Source: Thalassotalea eurytherma
Lineage (GTDB): Bacteria; Pseudomonadota; Gammaproteobacteria; Enterobacterales; Alteromonadaceae
DNA length: 64,000 nucleotides
Assembly: GCF_030161415.1 (NCBI RefSeq)
Contig: NZ_BSSU01000008.1
Coordinates: forward strand, 153,951-217,950
Direction of reading: 5' to 3'
Shown: piece after piece, positions 34,709 through 43,639 of the stretch
Numbering within the stretch: the first letter of the stretch is position 1
Layout of the letters: every line of letters begins with the position of its first letter
Program-made: the position numbers and the translations under genes
Notes under the pieces: generated by a model
Told to the model about the DNA's origin: nothing
What the model saw: only the letters and a program-made list of their open reading frames with translations
Databases searched by the model: none

Positions 34709-34826
34709 TTATACTTTATTTCGACCGTTTGCTTTCACTTCATACAACTGTTCACCGCCGCGTTTAGCGCATCGTCTATTGATTCATTCATTGCTTATAA
34801 CGTGATACCTAACGAAATAATCTAGC
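34709..34826 (-). pseudogene. C-terminal remnant of a GGDEF domain protein
   Basis: Within the 460-base gap before the porin gene, minus-strand translation gives ISLGIT, then, after an in-frame TAA, MNESIDDALNAA, and in a shifted frame EQLYEVKANGRNKV followed by TAA at 34709-34711. This is the recognisable end of a GGDEF diguanylate cyclase domain (V/I-S-x-G-I-T, A-D-x-A-L-Y-x-A-K-x-x-G-R-N). Only about 40 codons remain, with one stop and one frameshift. The rest of the gap shows nothing I can identify. Confidence 0.75.
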
Positions 34827-34951
34827 CTTTAAACTGCCCGAAACAAGCCGTTTGAAACATATTTTCCAAAGTAAATTAACAAACAATCGCAAGCATAAAC
34901 TAGAGCTAACAACACCTTATTACGGCAAAGCGTTAAACTGTTTACAAAAAC

Positions 34952-34984
34952 AAAAAAAACACCTTAATGAAATCACTAAGGTGT
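34952..34984 (-). terminator. rho-independent terminator of the porin gene
   Basis: ACACCTTA and TAAGGTGT pair with a ten-base loop; on the minus strand the stem is followed by seven or eight T. It lies about 60 bases after the porin stop. Confidence 0.82.
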
Positions 34985-35045
34985 TATAAATGCCTCTAAA
35001 TAAGTATTACACTAGATGAGGCGAGGGTTACCCAAAAGGTTAGGA

Positions 35046-36107
35046 TTATAAAACGTATTTCGCTGAGAATTGGCCGTAAACAGAATCAGCATCACTGTCT
35101 TGCATATCATACTGACCAATTTCAAAACCTAGCGATAATTTCGGTGTAAAGTTTTTAAAAATATTGACACCAATTTGCGAACGTTCACGATCTGACGCGT
35201 CCGTCTCTATGTAGCCATAAAATAATGAACTTCTGATACTTTCATTCCAGAAATGACGGTAAGCGACCATGTATGACAAAGTATCTTCAGCTTCACCGTT
35301 GAATACGTCAGGAGCAGCAGTTACACCAACATAGCGACCTGTTTGACCTAAATGTAATTGAAAGCGAATATCATCTTTGCCAACGGTTTTAAAGCGACCT
35401 GCAATAGAGCCACCGAATGTTGTTTCATCGCTACCATCAGTGAAGTTTAGCTGACGCACAAGACCGGCAACAGAAACATTACCCCAGTCACCTTTAAAGG
35501 TGTATTTACCAATAATATCGGGCATTTTATCATTAGCTGGATCAGCATCAGGGCTTGAATCGATGCCATCATTCCCCCAAGACTCAGGGTTTTCTAGTGC
35601 AATTTCAAAGCCGCCATTGCTGTAGCGCACCATGGTGTTACGAACAAACGCTTCACCTACCATAGCACCAGCAAAGTCAGCGGTTTCAGCTAGCGCACTG
35701 GTGTTCATGAACGTTGTCCATGTTTGACCAAAAGTAAAACCGTTATATTTGATGAATGCATGGCGTAAACGAGGATGTGATGAATTTGAAATAACTTCGT
35801 TACCGCCACCGCCATAGAAATCCATTTCAATAAAACCAGTGACATCGCCATGCACATACTTCATGTTGAAACGGGTTTCATTAGCAAACAGTTTTAGCTT
35901 TGAAGCATCTTCTGCAAGCACTTTACCGCCACCAGTCCAGAAGTCTTGATAAGCGACATTACCATCTACATAACGTGCATCAACTTTAATAAAGCCACCA
36001 AACGTAATGGTATCTTCGTCTGTTAATTTAATTTCGTAAGCTGCATTTGCGCCTTGACTAAACGCTAGCATGCCACCGACTAATAGCATTTTCTTTGTTG
36101 TTTTCAT
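35046..36107 (-). CDS. DcaP-like trimeric porin
   Basis: A 353-residue outer-membrane protein with a signal peptide (1-22, cleavage after ANA). ITFGGFIKVDARYVDG and the later LRHAFIKYNGFTFGQTWTTF are typical of the DcaP-like porin family, and the chain ends in strand-like KLSLGFEIGQYDM and a terminal Leu after FSAKYV. DcaP-type porins pass small organic acids. Its position directly upstream of acs on the same strand (130-base gap with a terminator after acs) suggests a role in uptake of acetate or other short acids, but this is inference from context. Confidence 0.82.
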   Translation of the reverse strand: MKTTKKMLLVGGMLAFSQGANAAYEIKLTDEDTITFGGFIKVDARYVDGNVAYQDFWTGGGKVLAEDASKLKLFANETRFNMKYVHGDVTGFIEMDFYGGGGNEVISNSSHPRLRHAFIKYNGFTFGQTWTTFMNTSALAETADFAGAMVGEAFVRNTMVRYSNGGFEIALENPESWGNDGIDSSPDADPANDKMPDIIGKYTFKGDWGNVSVAGLVRQLNFTDGSDETTFGGSIAGRFKTVGKDDIRFQLHLGQTGRYVGVTAAPDVFNGEAEDTLSYMVAYRHFWNESIRSSLFYGYIETDASDRERSQIGVNIFKNFTPKLSLGFEIGQYDMQDSDADSVYGQFSAKYVL

Positions 36108-36213
36108 TGTTCACTCCCAGATTAACTCTTGAAGATAGAATCAACCACTCATTCCATCGACACCTATGTTGTAATATTTGTTGTCTTGTTTTTGTTTTTA
36201 TATTTTTAAAAAT

Positions 36214-36234
36214 AAGGCGCTAGCGCGCCTTTAT
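36214..36234 (-). terminator. rho-independent terminator of acs
   Basis: AAGGCGC-TAGC-GCGCCTT forms a perfect seven-base-pair hairpin immediately beyond the acs stop codon, followed on the minus strand by ATTTTTAAAAAT. Confidence 0.78.
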
Positions 36235-36236
36235 CG

Positions 36237-38135
36237 TTATTCTTCTAATGTGCTTAAATCACCCACATCTTGGCCAAGCGCTTGTGCTTTTAAAACACGG
36301 CGCATGATTTTGCCCGAACGAGTTTTTGGTAATGAGTCAACAAACTCAACACTTTCTGGCGTCGCAATTTTGCCCATTTCATTACCTACATGGTTTTTAA
36401 GCTCAAACATCAATTCTTTAGTAGGCTCTACACCGGCATTAAGAATCACGTAGGTGTGAATCGCATTACCTTTTAATTCATGAGGTAAGCCGATAGCGGC
36501 TGCTTCCGTCACTTTAGGGTGACTCACCAAGGCGCTTTCAACTTCAGACGTACCTAAGCGATAACCTGATACTTTTAATACTTCATCCATACGCCCAATG
36601 ACCCAGATGTAACCATCATCGTCTTTCTTCGCACTATCGCCTGCTAAGTAAATCCACTTACCCTGCTCATCTTGGCTCCAGTACAAATCCTTATAACGCT
36701 CAGGATCTTTAAATACTGTTCGTGCCATACCTGGCCAAGGGTTTTTGATGATTAACTTACCTTCTTCGTTTGCTGGTACTTCAGCGCCTTCGTCATTAAC
36801 GATTGAAATTTCATTACCGAAGAATGGCTTGGTTGCAGAACCTGGTTTTAATGGTGTCACAGGTAATGGACACACCATGAAGCCACCTGTTTCTGTTTGC
36901 CACCACGTATCAATAATTGGACATTTACCATTACCAATAACACTGTGGTACCAACGCCATGCTTCTGGGTTAATTGGTTCACCCACACTGCCGAGTAAAC
37001 GTAAGCTAGACAGGTCATGTTTTTTCGGCCAACGCTCACCAAATCTCATCAAGCCGCGAATAGCCGTTGGTGATGTATAAAGAATGTTGATGCCGTATTT
37101 TTCAACAATTTGCCACCAACGGTTCGGGTATGGATAATTTGGAGCACCTTCATATAACATAATGGTTGCGCCATTAATTAATGGACCATAAACAATATAA
37201 CTATGACCGGTAATCCAACCTGGATCGGCTGCACACCACCAGCGATCTTCTGGTTTAATGTCAAACGCCATACGGTGCGTTGTTGAGGTATATACCGAAT
37301 AACCACCATGGGTATGTACCATGCCTTTGGGTTTACCGGTTGTACCTGACGTATAAAGTATGAATAGCGGATCTTCCGCATCAAGCTCTTCCGTTTCACA
37401 TTTCGGGCTAGCAATTGGTAAAGCAGTTAAGTCGTGTAACCAAAAATCACGTGAAGGCTCCATTTCTACGTCAAGTTCATTGTTCTTAACACAAATACAA
37501 ACTTCGATAGACGGCGATCGTTCCATTGCTTCGTTAGCGATTGATTTCAAGTCAACTTGCTTACCACGACGCCAGCCACCATCCGCTGTAATCAATACAC
37601 GCGAATGCGCATCATCAATACGAGAAGCTAAAGCGTCCGTGCTAAAGCCACCGTAGACCACAGAGTGGATTGCGCCAATTTTGGCGCATGCGAGCATTGC
37701 AAATACGAGTTCTGGGATTTGAGGCATGTAAATAGTAACGATGTCACCTTTTTCAACACCCATGCTTTTTAAGACGTTAGCAAACTGACAAACTTCGCGG
37801 TTTAACCCGTTATATGAAAAGTTACGAACCTGACCATTCTCACCTTCCCAAATAATCGCCATTTTGTTGCGATTTGCACTTTGAACATGACGATCAATAG
37901 CATTGTGAACGATATTGGTAGAGCCGCCTTTGAACCATTGATAAAACGGCGCATTAGACTCGTCTAAAACCTTATCCCATTTTTTATACCAACCTAACGT
38001 TTCAGCTTGCTCAGCCCAAAACGCTTCTCTGTTCTCAACTGAGTAATCATATAATTTTTGATACTCTGCAACGTTTGCTTGCTCAAGAACGTCATTACTT
38101 GGATAAAAAATATCTTGTTGATTGACAGCAGTCAT
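36237..38135 (-). CDS. acs: acetyl-CoA synthetase (AMP-forming)
   Basis: Acs (EC 6.2.1.1) activates acetate to acetyl-CoA through acetyl-AMP. The 632-residue protein has the P-loop ILYTSGTTGKPKGMVHTHGG, the acetate-pocket block DTWWQTETGG (its Trp limits the pocket to small acids), and PKTRSGKIMRR, whose Lys is the conserved acetylation site. GAGGTTATCC precedes the ATG. Two copies of the TTAGAC-N4-GTCTAA type palindrome lie 74-122 bases upstream of the start, which fits activation by the CrbR-type regulator encoded in this window. It ends in its own terminator. Propionyl-CoA synthetase is less likely given the WWQTETGG block and the neighbours. Confidence 0.94.
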   Translation of the reverse strand: MTAVNQQDIFYPSNDVLEQANVAEYQKLYDYSVENREAFWAEQAETLGWYKKWDKVLDESNAPFYQWFKGGSTNIVHNAIDRHVQSANRNKMAIIWEGENGQVRNFSYNGLNREVCQFANVLKSMGVEKGDIVTIYMPQIPELVFAMLACAKIGAIHSVVYGGFSTDALASRIDDAHSRVLITADGGWRRGKQVDLKSIANEAMERSPSIEVCICVKNNELDVEMEPSRDFWLHDLTALPIASPKCETEELDAEDPLFILYTSGTTGKPKGMVHTHGGYSVYTSTTHRMAFDIKPEDRWWCAADPGWITGHSYIVYGPLINGATIMLYEGAPNYPYPNRWWQIVEKYGINILYTSPTAIRGLMRFGERWPKKHDLSSLRLLGSVGEPINPEAWRWYHSVIGNGKCPIIDTWWQTETGGFMVCPLPVTPLKPGSATKPFFGNEISIVNDEGAEVPANEEGKLIIKNPWPGMARTVFKDPERYKDLYWSQDEQGKWIYLAGDSAKKDDDGYIWVIGRMDEVLKVSGYRLGTSEVESALVSHPKVTEAAAIGLPHELKGNAIHTYVILNAGVEPTKELMFELKNHVGNEMGKIATPESVEFVDSLPKTRSGKIMRRVLKAQALGQDVGDLSTLEE

Positions 38136-38208
38136 GGATAACCTCGGTAACCTAATAATTAATTATTTTGATGTAACTTAAGGTAGAGGTTCACTTGCTG
38201 CTTGGGTA

Positions 38209-38224
38209 TTAGACCTAAGTCTAA
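38209..38224. promoter_or_regulatory. candidate CrbR box upstream of acs, site 1
   Basis: TTAGAC-CTAA-GTCTAA has perfect six-base arms and a four-base spacer, 74-89 bases upstream of the acs start codon. The same palindrome occurs upstream of crbR, and a variant lies between the DUF294 and actP genes. The assignment to CrbR is inference. Confidence 0.6.
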
Positions 38225-38241
38225 AACGGTAGTTTTTGGCC

Positions 38242-38257
38242 TTAGACTTTAGTCGTA
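38242..38257. promoter_or_regulatory. candidate CrbR box upstream of acs, site 2
   Basis: TTAGAC-TTTA-GTCGTA keeps the left arm fully and four of six bases of the right arm. Its centre is 33 bases (about three helical turns) from site 1, as would suit two dimers on one DNA face. Confidence 0.5.
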
Positions 38258-38280
38258 GATGCTGATTAATTTTATGGCAA

Positions 38281-38970
38281 TTACCAGCTTAAGAAATTTT
38301 TTAAAGGTTTGTTTTCCAAGTTATTTTGGTAAAGGTAGGATTGTAATAGCTCGGCTGTGGCAATGGCATCACTTAAGGCATTGTGAGCATAGTAATCTGG
38401 CAGTTCATAACGTGCTCGCAACTCACTTAACCGAAGCTCAGAGGGATCATAGGGAATGGTCTGTTGATCAAAGCGCTGTTTATGTAATGCCAGCGTATCA
38501 ATAAACAAAAAGATAGGCGATATGCCATAAAGTTCGAGACAGGCCTGTTGCAGAAAGGTACGTTCAATTTTAGCGTAATGCACTAAGATCACTTTACCGG
38601 CAATAGCCTCAAGTAATAACGCTATTTCATCGGCAAGTTGTTCGCCCCGAGATTTTTCTTGATCAGTAATATGGTGAATACCAACATTGTCGGCCGTTAA
38701 CAACTGCTGACAGTTGATAATTTGATGATGGGCCGTCGACAAGCAAATTTTCAACTGATTTACCTGGCTATAGCCGACGCTAAGCAGTTTATCTTGCTTA
38801 GCGTCGAGGCCTGTTGTTTCAAAATCTAGTGTGATTAGAGGCACATCTTTAATAGGCGTATTTTTATCAGGTAAAGGTAAAGACAAATAATGTTTAACGG
38901 CTTCGTGAGTAGCTTGCTTGAGCTGCCTGCAGCGTAATGCTTGAAAACCAAAGAGTTGTCGATAAATCAT
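38281..38970 (-). CDS. DnaQ-like 3'-5' exonuclease
   Basis: A 229-residue DEDDh exonuclease resembling DNA polymerase III epsilon. ITLDFETTGLD gives the first Asp/Glu pair, the middle region VILVHYAKIERTFL the next acidic position, and AHNALSDAIATAEL the final His and Asp. Proteins of this kind are regularly encoded beside a DUF294/CBS protein and an acetate symporter in marine gammaproteobacteria, so it probably has a signalling or nucleotide-turnover role rather than proofreading. It starts one base after the stop of the DUF294 gene and must be co-transcribed with it. Confidence 0.85.
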   Translation of the reverse strand: MIYRQLFGFQALRCRQLKQATHEAVKHYLSLPLPDKNTPIKDVPLITLDFETTGLDAKQDKLLSVGYSQVNQLKICLSTAHHQIINCQQLLTADNVGIHHITDQEKSRGEQLADEIALLLEAIAGKVILVHYAKIERTFLQQACLELYGISPIFLFIDTLALHKQRFDQQTIPYDPSELRLSELRARYELPDYYAHNALSDAIATAELLQSYLYQNNLENKPLKNFLSW

Positions 38971-38971
38971 C

Positions 38972-40816
38972 TTAATAAACCGTTTGACGACTGTCTTGTA
39001 GTGTTTTTATCACTTTAAAAGCGTCTTTTAAGTGTGCACGTTCCAGGCGTGAAATTTCTTTTGGGGAAATATCATTGTCTGGACTTTCGCCTTGTTTTTG
39101 TTGCATCACTTGATGCTTAAGCTTTAATTGATGGAGTAGCTGAAATGCATCAATTAAGTTAGCCGCAGAAGCCTGTGTTAATACCTTTGTACCAGCGCAT
39201 TGCTCTAGTCGTTCAATGGTTGATACAGCGGTGATACCTAATGACAGCGCATAAATTCGCGCAAGATCGACGATAGGTGCAATACCGTTATGTTTAATAT
39301 CGAAGGTTTTTTTGTTTTTGCCGTTTTGTTTTAAAACGAAATCTCTAAACATGCCAAGAGGTGGCTTAAGTTGCAGCGCATTTTTTGTTAAGTGAGCGAT
39401 AAACAAGGTATTAGTTTTTGTACGCTCAAGCATTCTTTGTCTGACTTCACCAAGTAGGCTTTCATCGCCATAAACTGTCGTTAAATCGAAAAATATACTG
39501 CAATGCATTAATGCTTGTGGCTCTGGTGTTTCAACCCATTGAGAAAAGTATTGATGCCAAGCAGATTGTTTTTGCCGCCACTTAGCGTTCATCGCCATGA
39601 CATCACCCGGACAATAAATAAAACCACATTGCGCCAAACCATGACATACGAAATCAGCTAAGTCACTAAACCACTGCATATCATGCTCTGTTGCCGTGTC
39701 GCAAATAATAAGCGCATTGTCTTGGTCTGAACAAGCATACTGCTCTTTTCTAGCTTGAGAGCCCGCGGCAAGCCATGCAAATTTAACAGGTGGCTGCCCT
39801 AACCTTTCAATAGCAAGTTCAATCATACGTTGGGTTAATGACTGACAAATCGCGCTAATGCTTTTACTAACATTTAATGCAGTAGTGCCTATTTTTGTCA
39901 TTCGCATTTGTAATTTCGGAATCAACAAAGCAATTTCTTCTAACGCTGCAACCGATTTTGCCTTGCGAATCATATGGGTAATATTAACGGCGTTTTGCCC
40001 TTCAAAATGCATTAAATCAGTAATAGTTACCATGCCATCAAGTTCGCCATTTTTAGTGACGGGGAAATGATGAATTTTCGATGAGTTCATCAGTAACAGT
40101 GCGTCATAAGCATTTGACGTAGCATCAATGGTTTTTAGTGACTTGGTCATGATGTCAGCGATTGGTGATGTGATATCAACCCCTTTTGCTATACACCGAG
40201 ACCGTAAATCTTTATCGGTAATAATACCAACCGCTTTTTTATCATCTTCCACCACTAAGCAGGAATAACGTTTTTCTGTCATTTTAATGGCTGCTTGTTG
40301 AATTGATTGTTGGGCGTCAATCGTTTCAACACCGCTGTGATAAAACTGCTCTAGGCGAGCATTGCCAAGTGAAGCGTTAATGACATCGTCTTGGGCTAAT
40401 TGATGAACTTTAACCTGCAAGCGTTGGGCTGCTGAATGCTGTAAAAAATCAATTACCTGCTGATTTTTCTCAATGACAGGTAAAATGTCCGCGACACCTA
40501 AGCTATATAAAATGCAATCTTCTTCTGCTTTAACGTTAATCGCTAACTCGTCATTGGCAAATGCAAAAATAGTACATAAATCTTGTTCGCCATATTTATC
40601 AATTAACGTACTGTCTTGTTCAAAATAAGCCAGTAAACCTTTACGAATTATAAACAGACTAGGCTTTGTTATCGTATCAGGAGGCAATGGCTCACCCGAG
40701 CGTAAATACAAAATCTCAATATGCTTTACCAATAGTTCAATGGCATGTTCTGGCAATAAATCAAAGGGAGGTATCTTTGCAATAAAAGACTCTATTTCCG
40801 TTAACCCACTTGTCAT
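38972..40816 (-). CDS. cNMP-binding/CBS/DUF294 nucleotidyltransferase-like protein
   Basis: A 614-residue cytoplasmic multidomain protein. It has an N-terminal cyclic-nucleotide-binding-like domain (about 15-130), two CBS domains (about 155-280; SCLVVEDDKKAVGIITDKDL and KIHHFPVTKNGELDGMVTIT), a DUF294 nucleotidyltransferase-like domain (about 315-450; WLAAGSQARKEQYACSDQDN, with GS..R and DxD motif residues), and a helical C-terminal domain. It is the usual divergent neighbour of DUF4212-actP and probably senses a nucleotide and modifies or regulates a partner, as in GlnD-like enzymes. No partner can be named from the sequence. The next gene on the transcript is the exonuclease. Confidence 0.87.
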   Translation of the reverse strand: MTSGLTEIESFIAKIPPFDLLPEHAIELLVKHIEILYLRSGEPLPPDTITKPSLFIIRKGLLAYFEQDSTLIDKYGEQDLCTIFAFANDELAINVKAEEDCILYSLGVADILPVIEKNQQVIDFLQHSAAQRLQVKVHQLAQDDVINASLGNARLEQFYHSGVETIDAQQSIQQAAIKMTEKRYSCLVVEDDKKAVGIITDKDLRSRCIAKGVDITSPIADIMTKSLKTIDATSNAYDALLLMNSSKIHHFPVTKNGELDGMVTITDLMHFEGQNAVNITHMIRKAKSVAALEEIALLIPKLQMRMTKIGTTALNVSKSISAICQSLTQRMIELAIERLGQPPVKFAWLAAGSQARKEQYACSDQDNALIICDTATEHDMQWFSDLADFVCHGLAQCGFIYCPGDVMAMNAKWRQKQSAWHQYFSQWVETPEPQALMHCSIFFDLTTVYGDESLLGEVRQRMLERTKTNTLFIAHLTKNALQLKPPLGMFRDFVLKQNGKNKKTFDIKHNGIAPIVDLARIYALSLGITAVSTIERLEQCAGTKVLTQASAANLIDAFQLLHQLKLKHQVMQQKQGESPDNDISPKEISRLERAHLKDAFKVIKTLQDSRQTVY

Positions 40817-40902
40817 GATTATCTCTGCATAGCTGTTTTAAATATCAGTTAATACTAGTAATACTGCGCCAAACACCATGGCGCAAGTGTTTCACTCAAA
40901 AC

Positions 40903-40918
40903 CTAGACTAAAGTTTAA
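40903..40918. promoter_or_regulatory. candidate CrbR box between DUF294 and actP genes
   Basis: CTAGAC-TAAA-GTTTAA matches the TTAGAC-N4-GTCTAA palindrome at ten of twelve arm positions. It lies in the 286-base divergent region, about 87 bases from the DUF294 start and 185 from the DUF4212 start, and could act on either gene. Confidence 0.45.
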
Positions 40919-41102
40919 TACCTACCCAGAAGTTATCTTGCTAATTTAGATACTGTGATGTTTTATCAAGCGCTAAAAATAAGCGTAACTATAAAGCAAA
41001 CATAAGCTATGTGATTGATTAACTACATAACAAAACAACAGGTGTGAATTCAATTTCATAACGTCATCACATATAACGATAAAAACAGTCAGGAGATAAG
41101 TT

Positions 41103-41354
41103 GTGGAAAATACAAAAAGCTATTGGCAGGAAAACCTGCGCTTGATCTTTATCTGCCTCATCATATGGTTTGTCGTCTCATTTGGTTTTGGCTTATTACT
41201 GGTTGAGCCGTTAAATGAGTTCAGATTAGGTGGATATAAGTTAGGCTTTTGGTTCGCTCAGCAAGGTTCAATTTATACCTTTGTCGGCTTAATTTTTTGG
41301 TATACAAAAAAAATGAATGAGCTAGACAAAAAACATAATGTGGAGGAGTCGTAA
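41103..41354 (+). CDS. DUF4212 small subunit of the acetate symporter
   Basis: An 83-residue membrane protein with two helices, of the DUF4212 family (YWQENLRLIFICLIIWFVVSFGFG at the start, FRLGGYKLGFWFAQQGSIYTFV in the middle), which always precedes sodium:solute symporters of the acetate type. It probably assists membrane insertion or stability of the large subunit. AGGAG at 41092-41096 is seven bases before the GTG start. Its stop overlaps the actP start in TAATG, so translation of the two is coupled. Confidence 0.92.
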   Translation: MENTKSYWQENLRLIFICLIIWFVVSFGFGLLLVEPLNEFRLGGYKLGFWFAQQGSIYTFVGLIFWYTKKMNELDKKHNVEES

Positions 41355-43090
41355 TGGATGAGTTAAGACTCTATACATGGATCGCCGTAGGCGGTACCTT
41401 CGGATTATATTTCTTTATTGCTTGGTGGGCTCGTGCGGGTTCAACGAGTGAATTCTATGCTGCTGGTGGCGGTATTACACCGCTTCAAAACGGTATGGCA
41501 ATTGGCGCTGACTGGATGAGTGCCGCATCATTTATCTCAATGGCAGGTTTAATTGCTTTCTTAGGTTATGGTGGTTCAGTTTTCTTAATGGGTTGGACAG
41601 GTGGCTATGTATTGCTTGCCTTATGTTTAGCACCTTACATGAGAAAACATGGTAAGTTTACCGTGCCTGAATTTATCGGCGACCGCTTCTATTCTAAAAC
41701 AGCCCGTATTGTTGCGGTTGTTTGTTTGATTATTGCTTCTATCACTTACATCATCGGTCAAATGAAAGGTGTTGGTGTAGCATTCTCTCGTTTCCTAGAA
41801 GTACCTTATGATACTGGCCTATACATTGGTATGGCGGTTGTATTTGTTTACGCTACTTTAGGTGGCATGAAAGGTATTACTTACACGCAAATCGCACAAT
41901 ATGTTGTGTTAATTACAGCATATACCATTCCTGCAATTTTCATTTCACTTCAGTTAACGGGTAACCCAATTCCACAACTTGGTTTAGGCTCTACGCTCGC
42001 CGATGGTAGTGGCGTTTATCTACTTGATAAACTTGATATGGTTGTCTCCGATCTCGGTTTTAAAGAGTACACGACCTCCTCGCTTGGTTCCGTTGAAATG
42101 TTCGCCTATACCATGTCATTAATGATTGGTACGGCAGGTTTACCACACGTAATTATGCGCTTCTTCACTGTTCCTTCAGTTAAGGCAGCACGTCAATCTG
42201 CAGGTTATGCTTTAGTATTTATCGCATTGCTATACACAGTAGCGCCGGCAGTTGGTGCAATGGCTCGCTTTAACTTAATGAATACGATTGAACCCGCAGC
42301 AGGTCAAAACCTTGATTATGCTGAACGTCCGCAATGGTTTAAAGATTGGGAACGTACAGGTTTATTAGCCTTTGAAGACAAAAATGGCGACGGCAAAATC
42401 CAATACACGGCAGACAATGAAACCAATGAAATGGTTAAAGTTGACCGTGACATCATGGTACTTGCTAACCCATCAATTGCGAACTTACCAAACTGGGTAA
42501 TTGCGTTAGTAGCCGCAGGTGGATTAGCCGCTGCGCTGTCAACCGCTGCAGGTCTATTGCTTGCCATATCCTCCGCCATATCCCATGACTTGATGAAAGG
42601 TGTCTTAATGCCTGACATGAGTGAGAAAAATGAGCTAGCGGCGAGCCGAATTGTCATGACCATATCCATTTTGTTTGCCGGTTACCTCGGTCTCAATCCA
42701 CCTGGATTTGCCGCCGGTACTGTTGCCCTAGCCTTTGGTTTAGCTGCATCGAGTATCTTCCCAGCATTAATGATGGGTATCTTCTCTAAGAAGATGAGCA
42801 GTAAAGCAGCTATTGCAGGTATGTGTGCAGGTTTAGGTTGTACAATGCTTTATGTATTCCAACATAAAGGTATTATGTTCATTCCTGGTACATCGTTCCT
42901 AGGCGGTATGGAGCCAAACTGGTTCTTGGGTATTTCTCCTAACGCCTTTGGCTCTGTAGGCGCTGTGATAAACTTCGCTGTAGCATTCTTGGTATTAAAA
43001 GCGACAGGTCCAGCACCTGTGAACATTCAAAACATGGTGGACAACTTCCGTTCTCCGCACGGTAAAATTGCCGCAGCACATGATCACTAA
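41354..43090 (+). CDS. actP: cation:acetate symporter (sodium:solute symporter family)
   Basis: A 578-residue inner-membrane symporter of the SSS (SLC5) family with about 13 helices, similar to the ActP-type carriers found with DUF4212. GGGITPLQNGMAIGADWMSAASFISMAGL near the N-terminus (seen as AIGADWMSAASFISMAG) and AAALSTAAGLLLAISSAISHD in a later helix are family markers. A hydrophilic loop with DKNGDGKIQYTAD, an EF-hand-like sequence, sits between helices at about residues 325-370. It imports acetate with a cation to feed Acs. The pair ends in a strong terminator at 43107-43138. Confidence 0.92.
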   Translation: MDELRLYTWIAVGGTFGLYFFIAWWARAGSTSEFYAAGGGITPLQNGMAIGADWMSAASFISMAGLIAFLGYGGSVFLMGWTGGYVLLALCLAPYMRKHGKFTVPEFIGDRFYSKTARIVAVVCLIIASITYIIGQMKGVGVAFSRFLEVPYDTGLYIGMAVVFVYATLGGMKGITYTQIAQYVVLITAYTIPAIFISLQLTGNPIPQLGLGSTLADGSGVYLLDKLDMVVSDLGFKEYTTSSLGSVEMFAYTMSLMIGTAGLPHVIMRFFTVPSVKAARQSAGYALVFIALLYTVAPAVGAMARFNLMNTIEPAAGQNLDYAERPQWFKDWERTGLLAFEDKNGDGKIQYTADNETNEMVKVDRDIMVLANPSIANLPNWVIALVAAGGLAAALSTAAGLLLAISSAISHDLMKGVLMPDMSEKNELAASRIVMTISILFAGYLGLNPPGFAAGTVALAFGLAASSIFPALMMGIFSKKMSSKAAIAGMCAGLGCTMLYVFQHKGIMFIPGTSFLGGMEPNWFLGISPNAFGSVGAVINFAVAFLVLKATGPAPVNIQNMVDNFRSPHGKIAAAHDH

Positions 43091-43106
43091 ACGAGCATTG
43101 TGATAT

Positions 43107-43138
43107 AAAAACCTAAAGGCGTTAAGCCTTTAGGTTTT
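43107..43138 (+). terminator. rho-independent terminator of actP
   Basis: AAAACCTAAAGGC and GCCTTTAGGTTTT form a perfect thirteen-base-pair stem with a five-base loop, ending in T's, shortly after the actP stop. Confidence 0.9.
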
Positions 43139-43158
43139 CTTATTTAAAGGGATAATAA

Positions 43159-43599
43159 ATGAACAAACATACTAAAATCGCTATTTTTGTAGCCCCTTTT
43201 CTTTTGCTTGGCGGTTATATCGCAAGCGACTATTACCTAGAATCTCTAGCAAAAACAGACAAAGTATTTAAACTTGAGCCTGAAGGCCATTGTGATGTTT
43301 TTAATAAAAAATGTGTTTTAACAACAGGCGAGATGAAGGTAAGCATTGAACAGAACCAACAAAATACCGTCATCAATACAACCTACCCAATTGATGAGGC
43401 GATTCTATTTGTCGTAAACTCAGAACAAGACGTGACGCCTTATCCAATGACCATGAAACAAACACCCTATTACTGGCAATCTGAAACTCAACTTGCTGAA
43501 AAACTCGCTAACAAAAGCGACAATGTGAAACTACGAATTATTGTTAAATACCAAGGTGATCAATATATTGCGCAATTTTATAGCCAAACTATTCGCTAA
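43159..43599 (+). CDS. membrane-anchored protein of unknown function
   Basis: A 146-residue protein with one N-terminal membrane helix (about 7-24) and an exported domain of mixed strands. Two Cys in CDVFNKKC could form a disulfide. I recognise no family. It starts 20 bases after the actP terminator and precedes the CrbS-type kinase gene by 40 bases, so it may be co-transcribed with the kinase and linked to acetate sensing. It is a periplasm-facing protein of unknown role. Confidence 0.6.
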   Translation: MNKHTKIAIFVAPFLLLGGYIASDYYLESLAKTDKVFKLEPEGHCDVFNKKCVLTTGEMKVSIEQNQQNTVINTTYPIDEAILFVVNSEQDVTPYPMTMKQTPYYWQSETQLAEKLANKSDNVKLRIIVKYQGDQYIAQFYSQTIR

Positions 43600-43639
43600 C
43601 ACGTAAAGTATTTAAAGGCGTTTATCGGATGACTTAATT

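Noticed and set aside
40955..40976. Possible CRP site (TGTGAtgttttaTCA) upstream of actP
   Set aside because: Only the left half-site fits; the right half matches TCACA poorly, so I do not annotate it.
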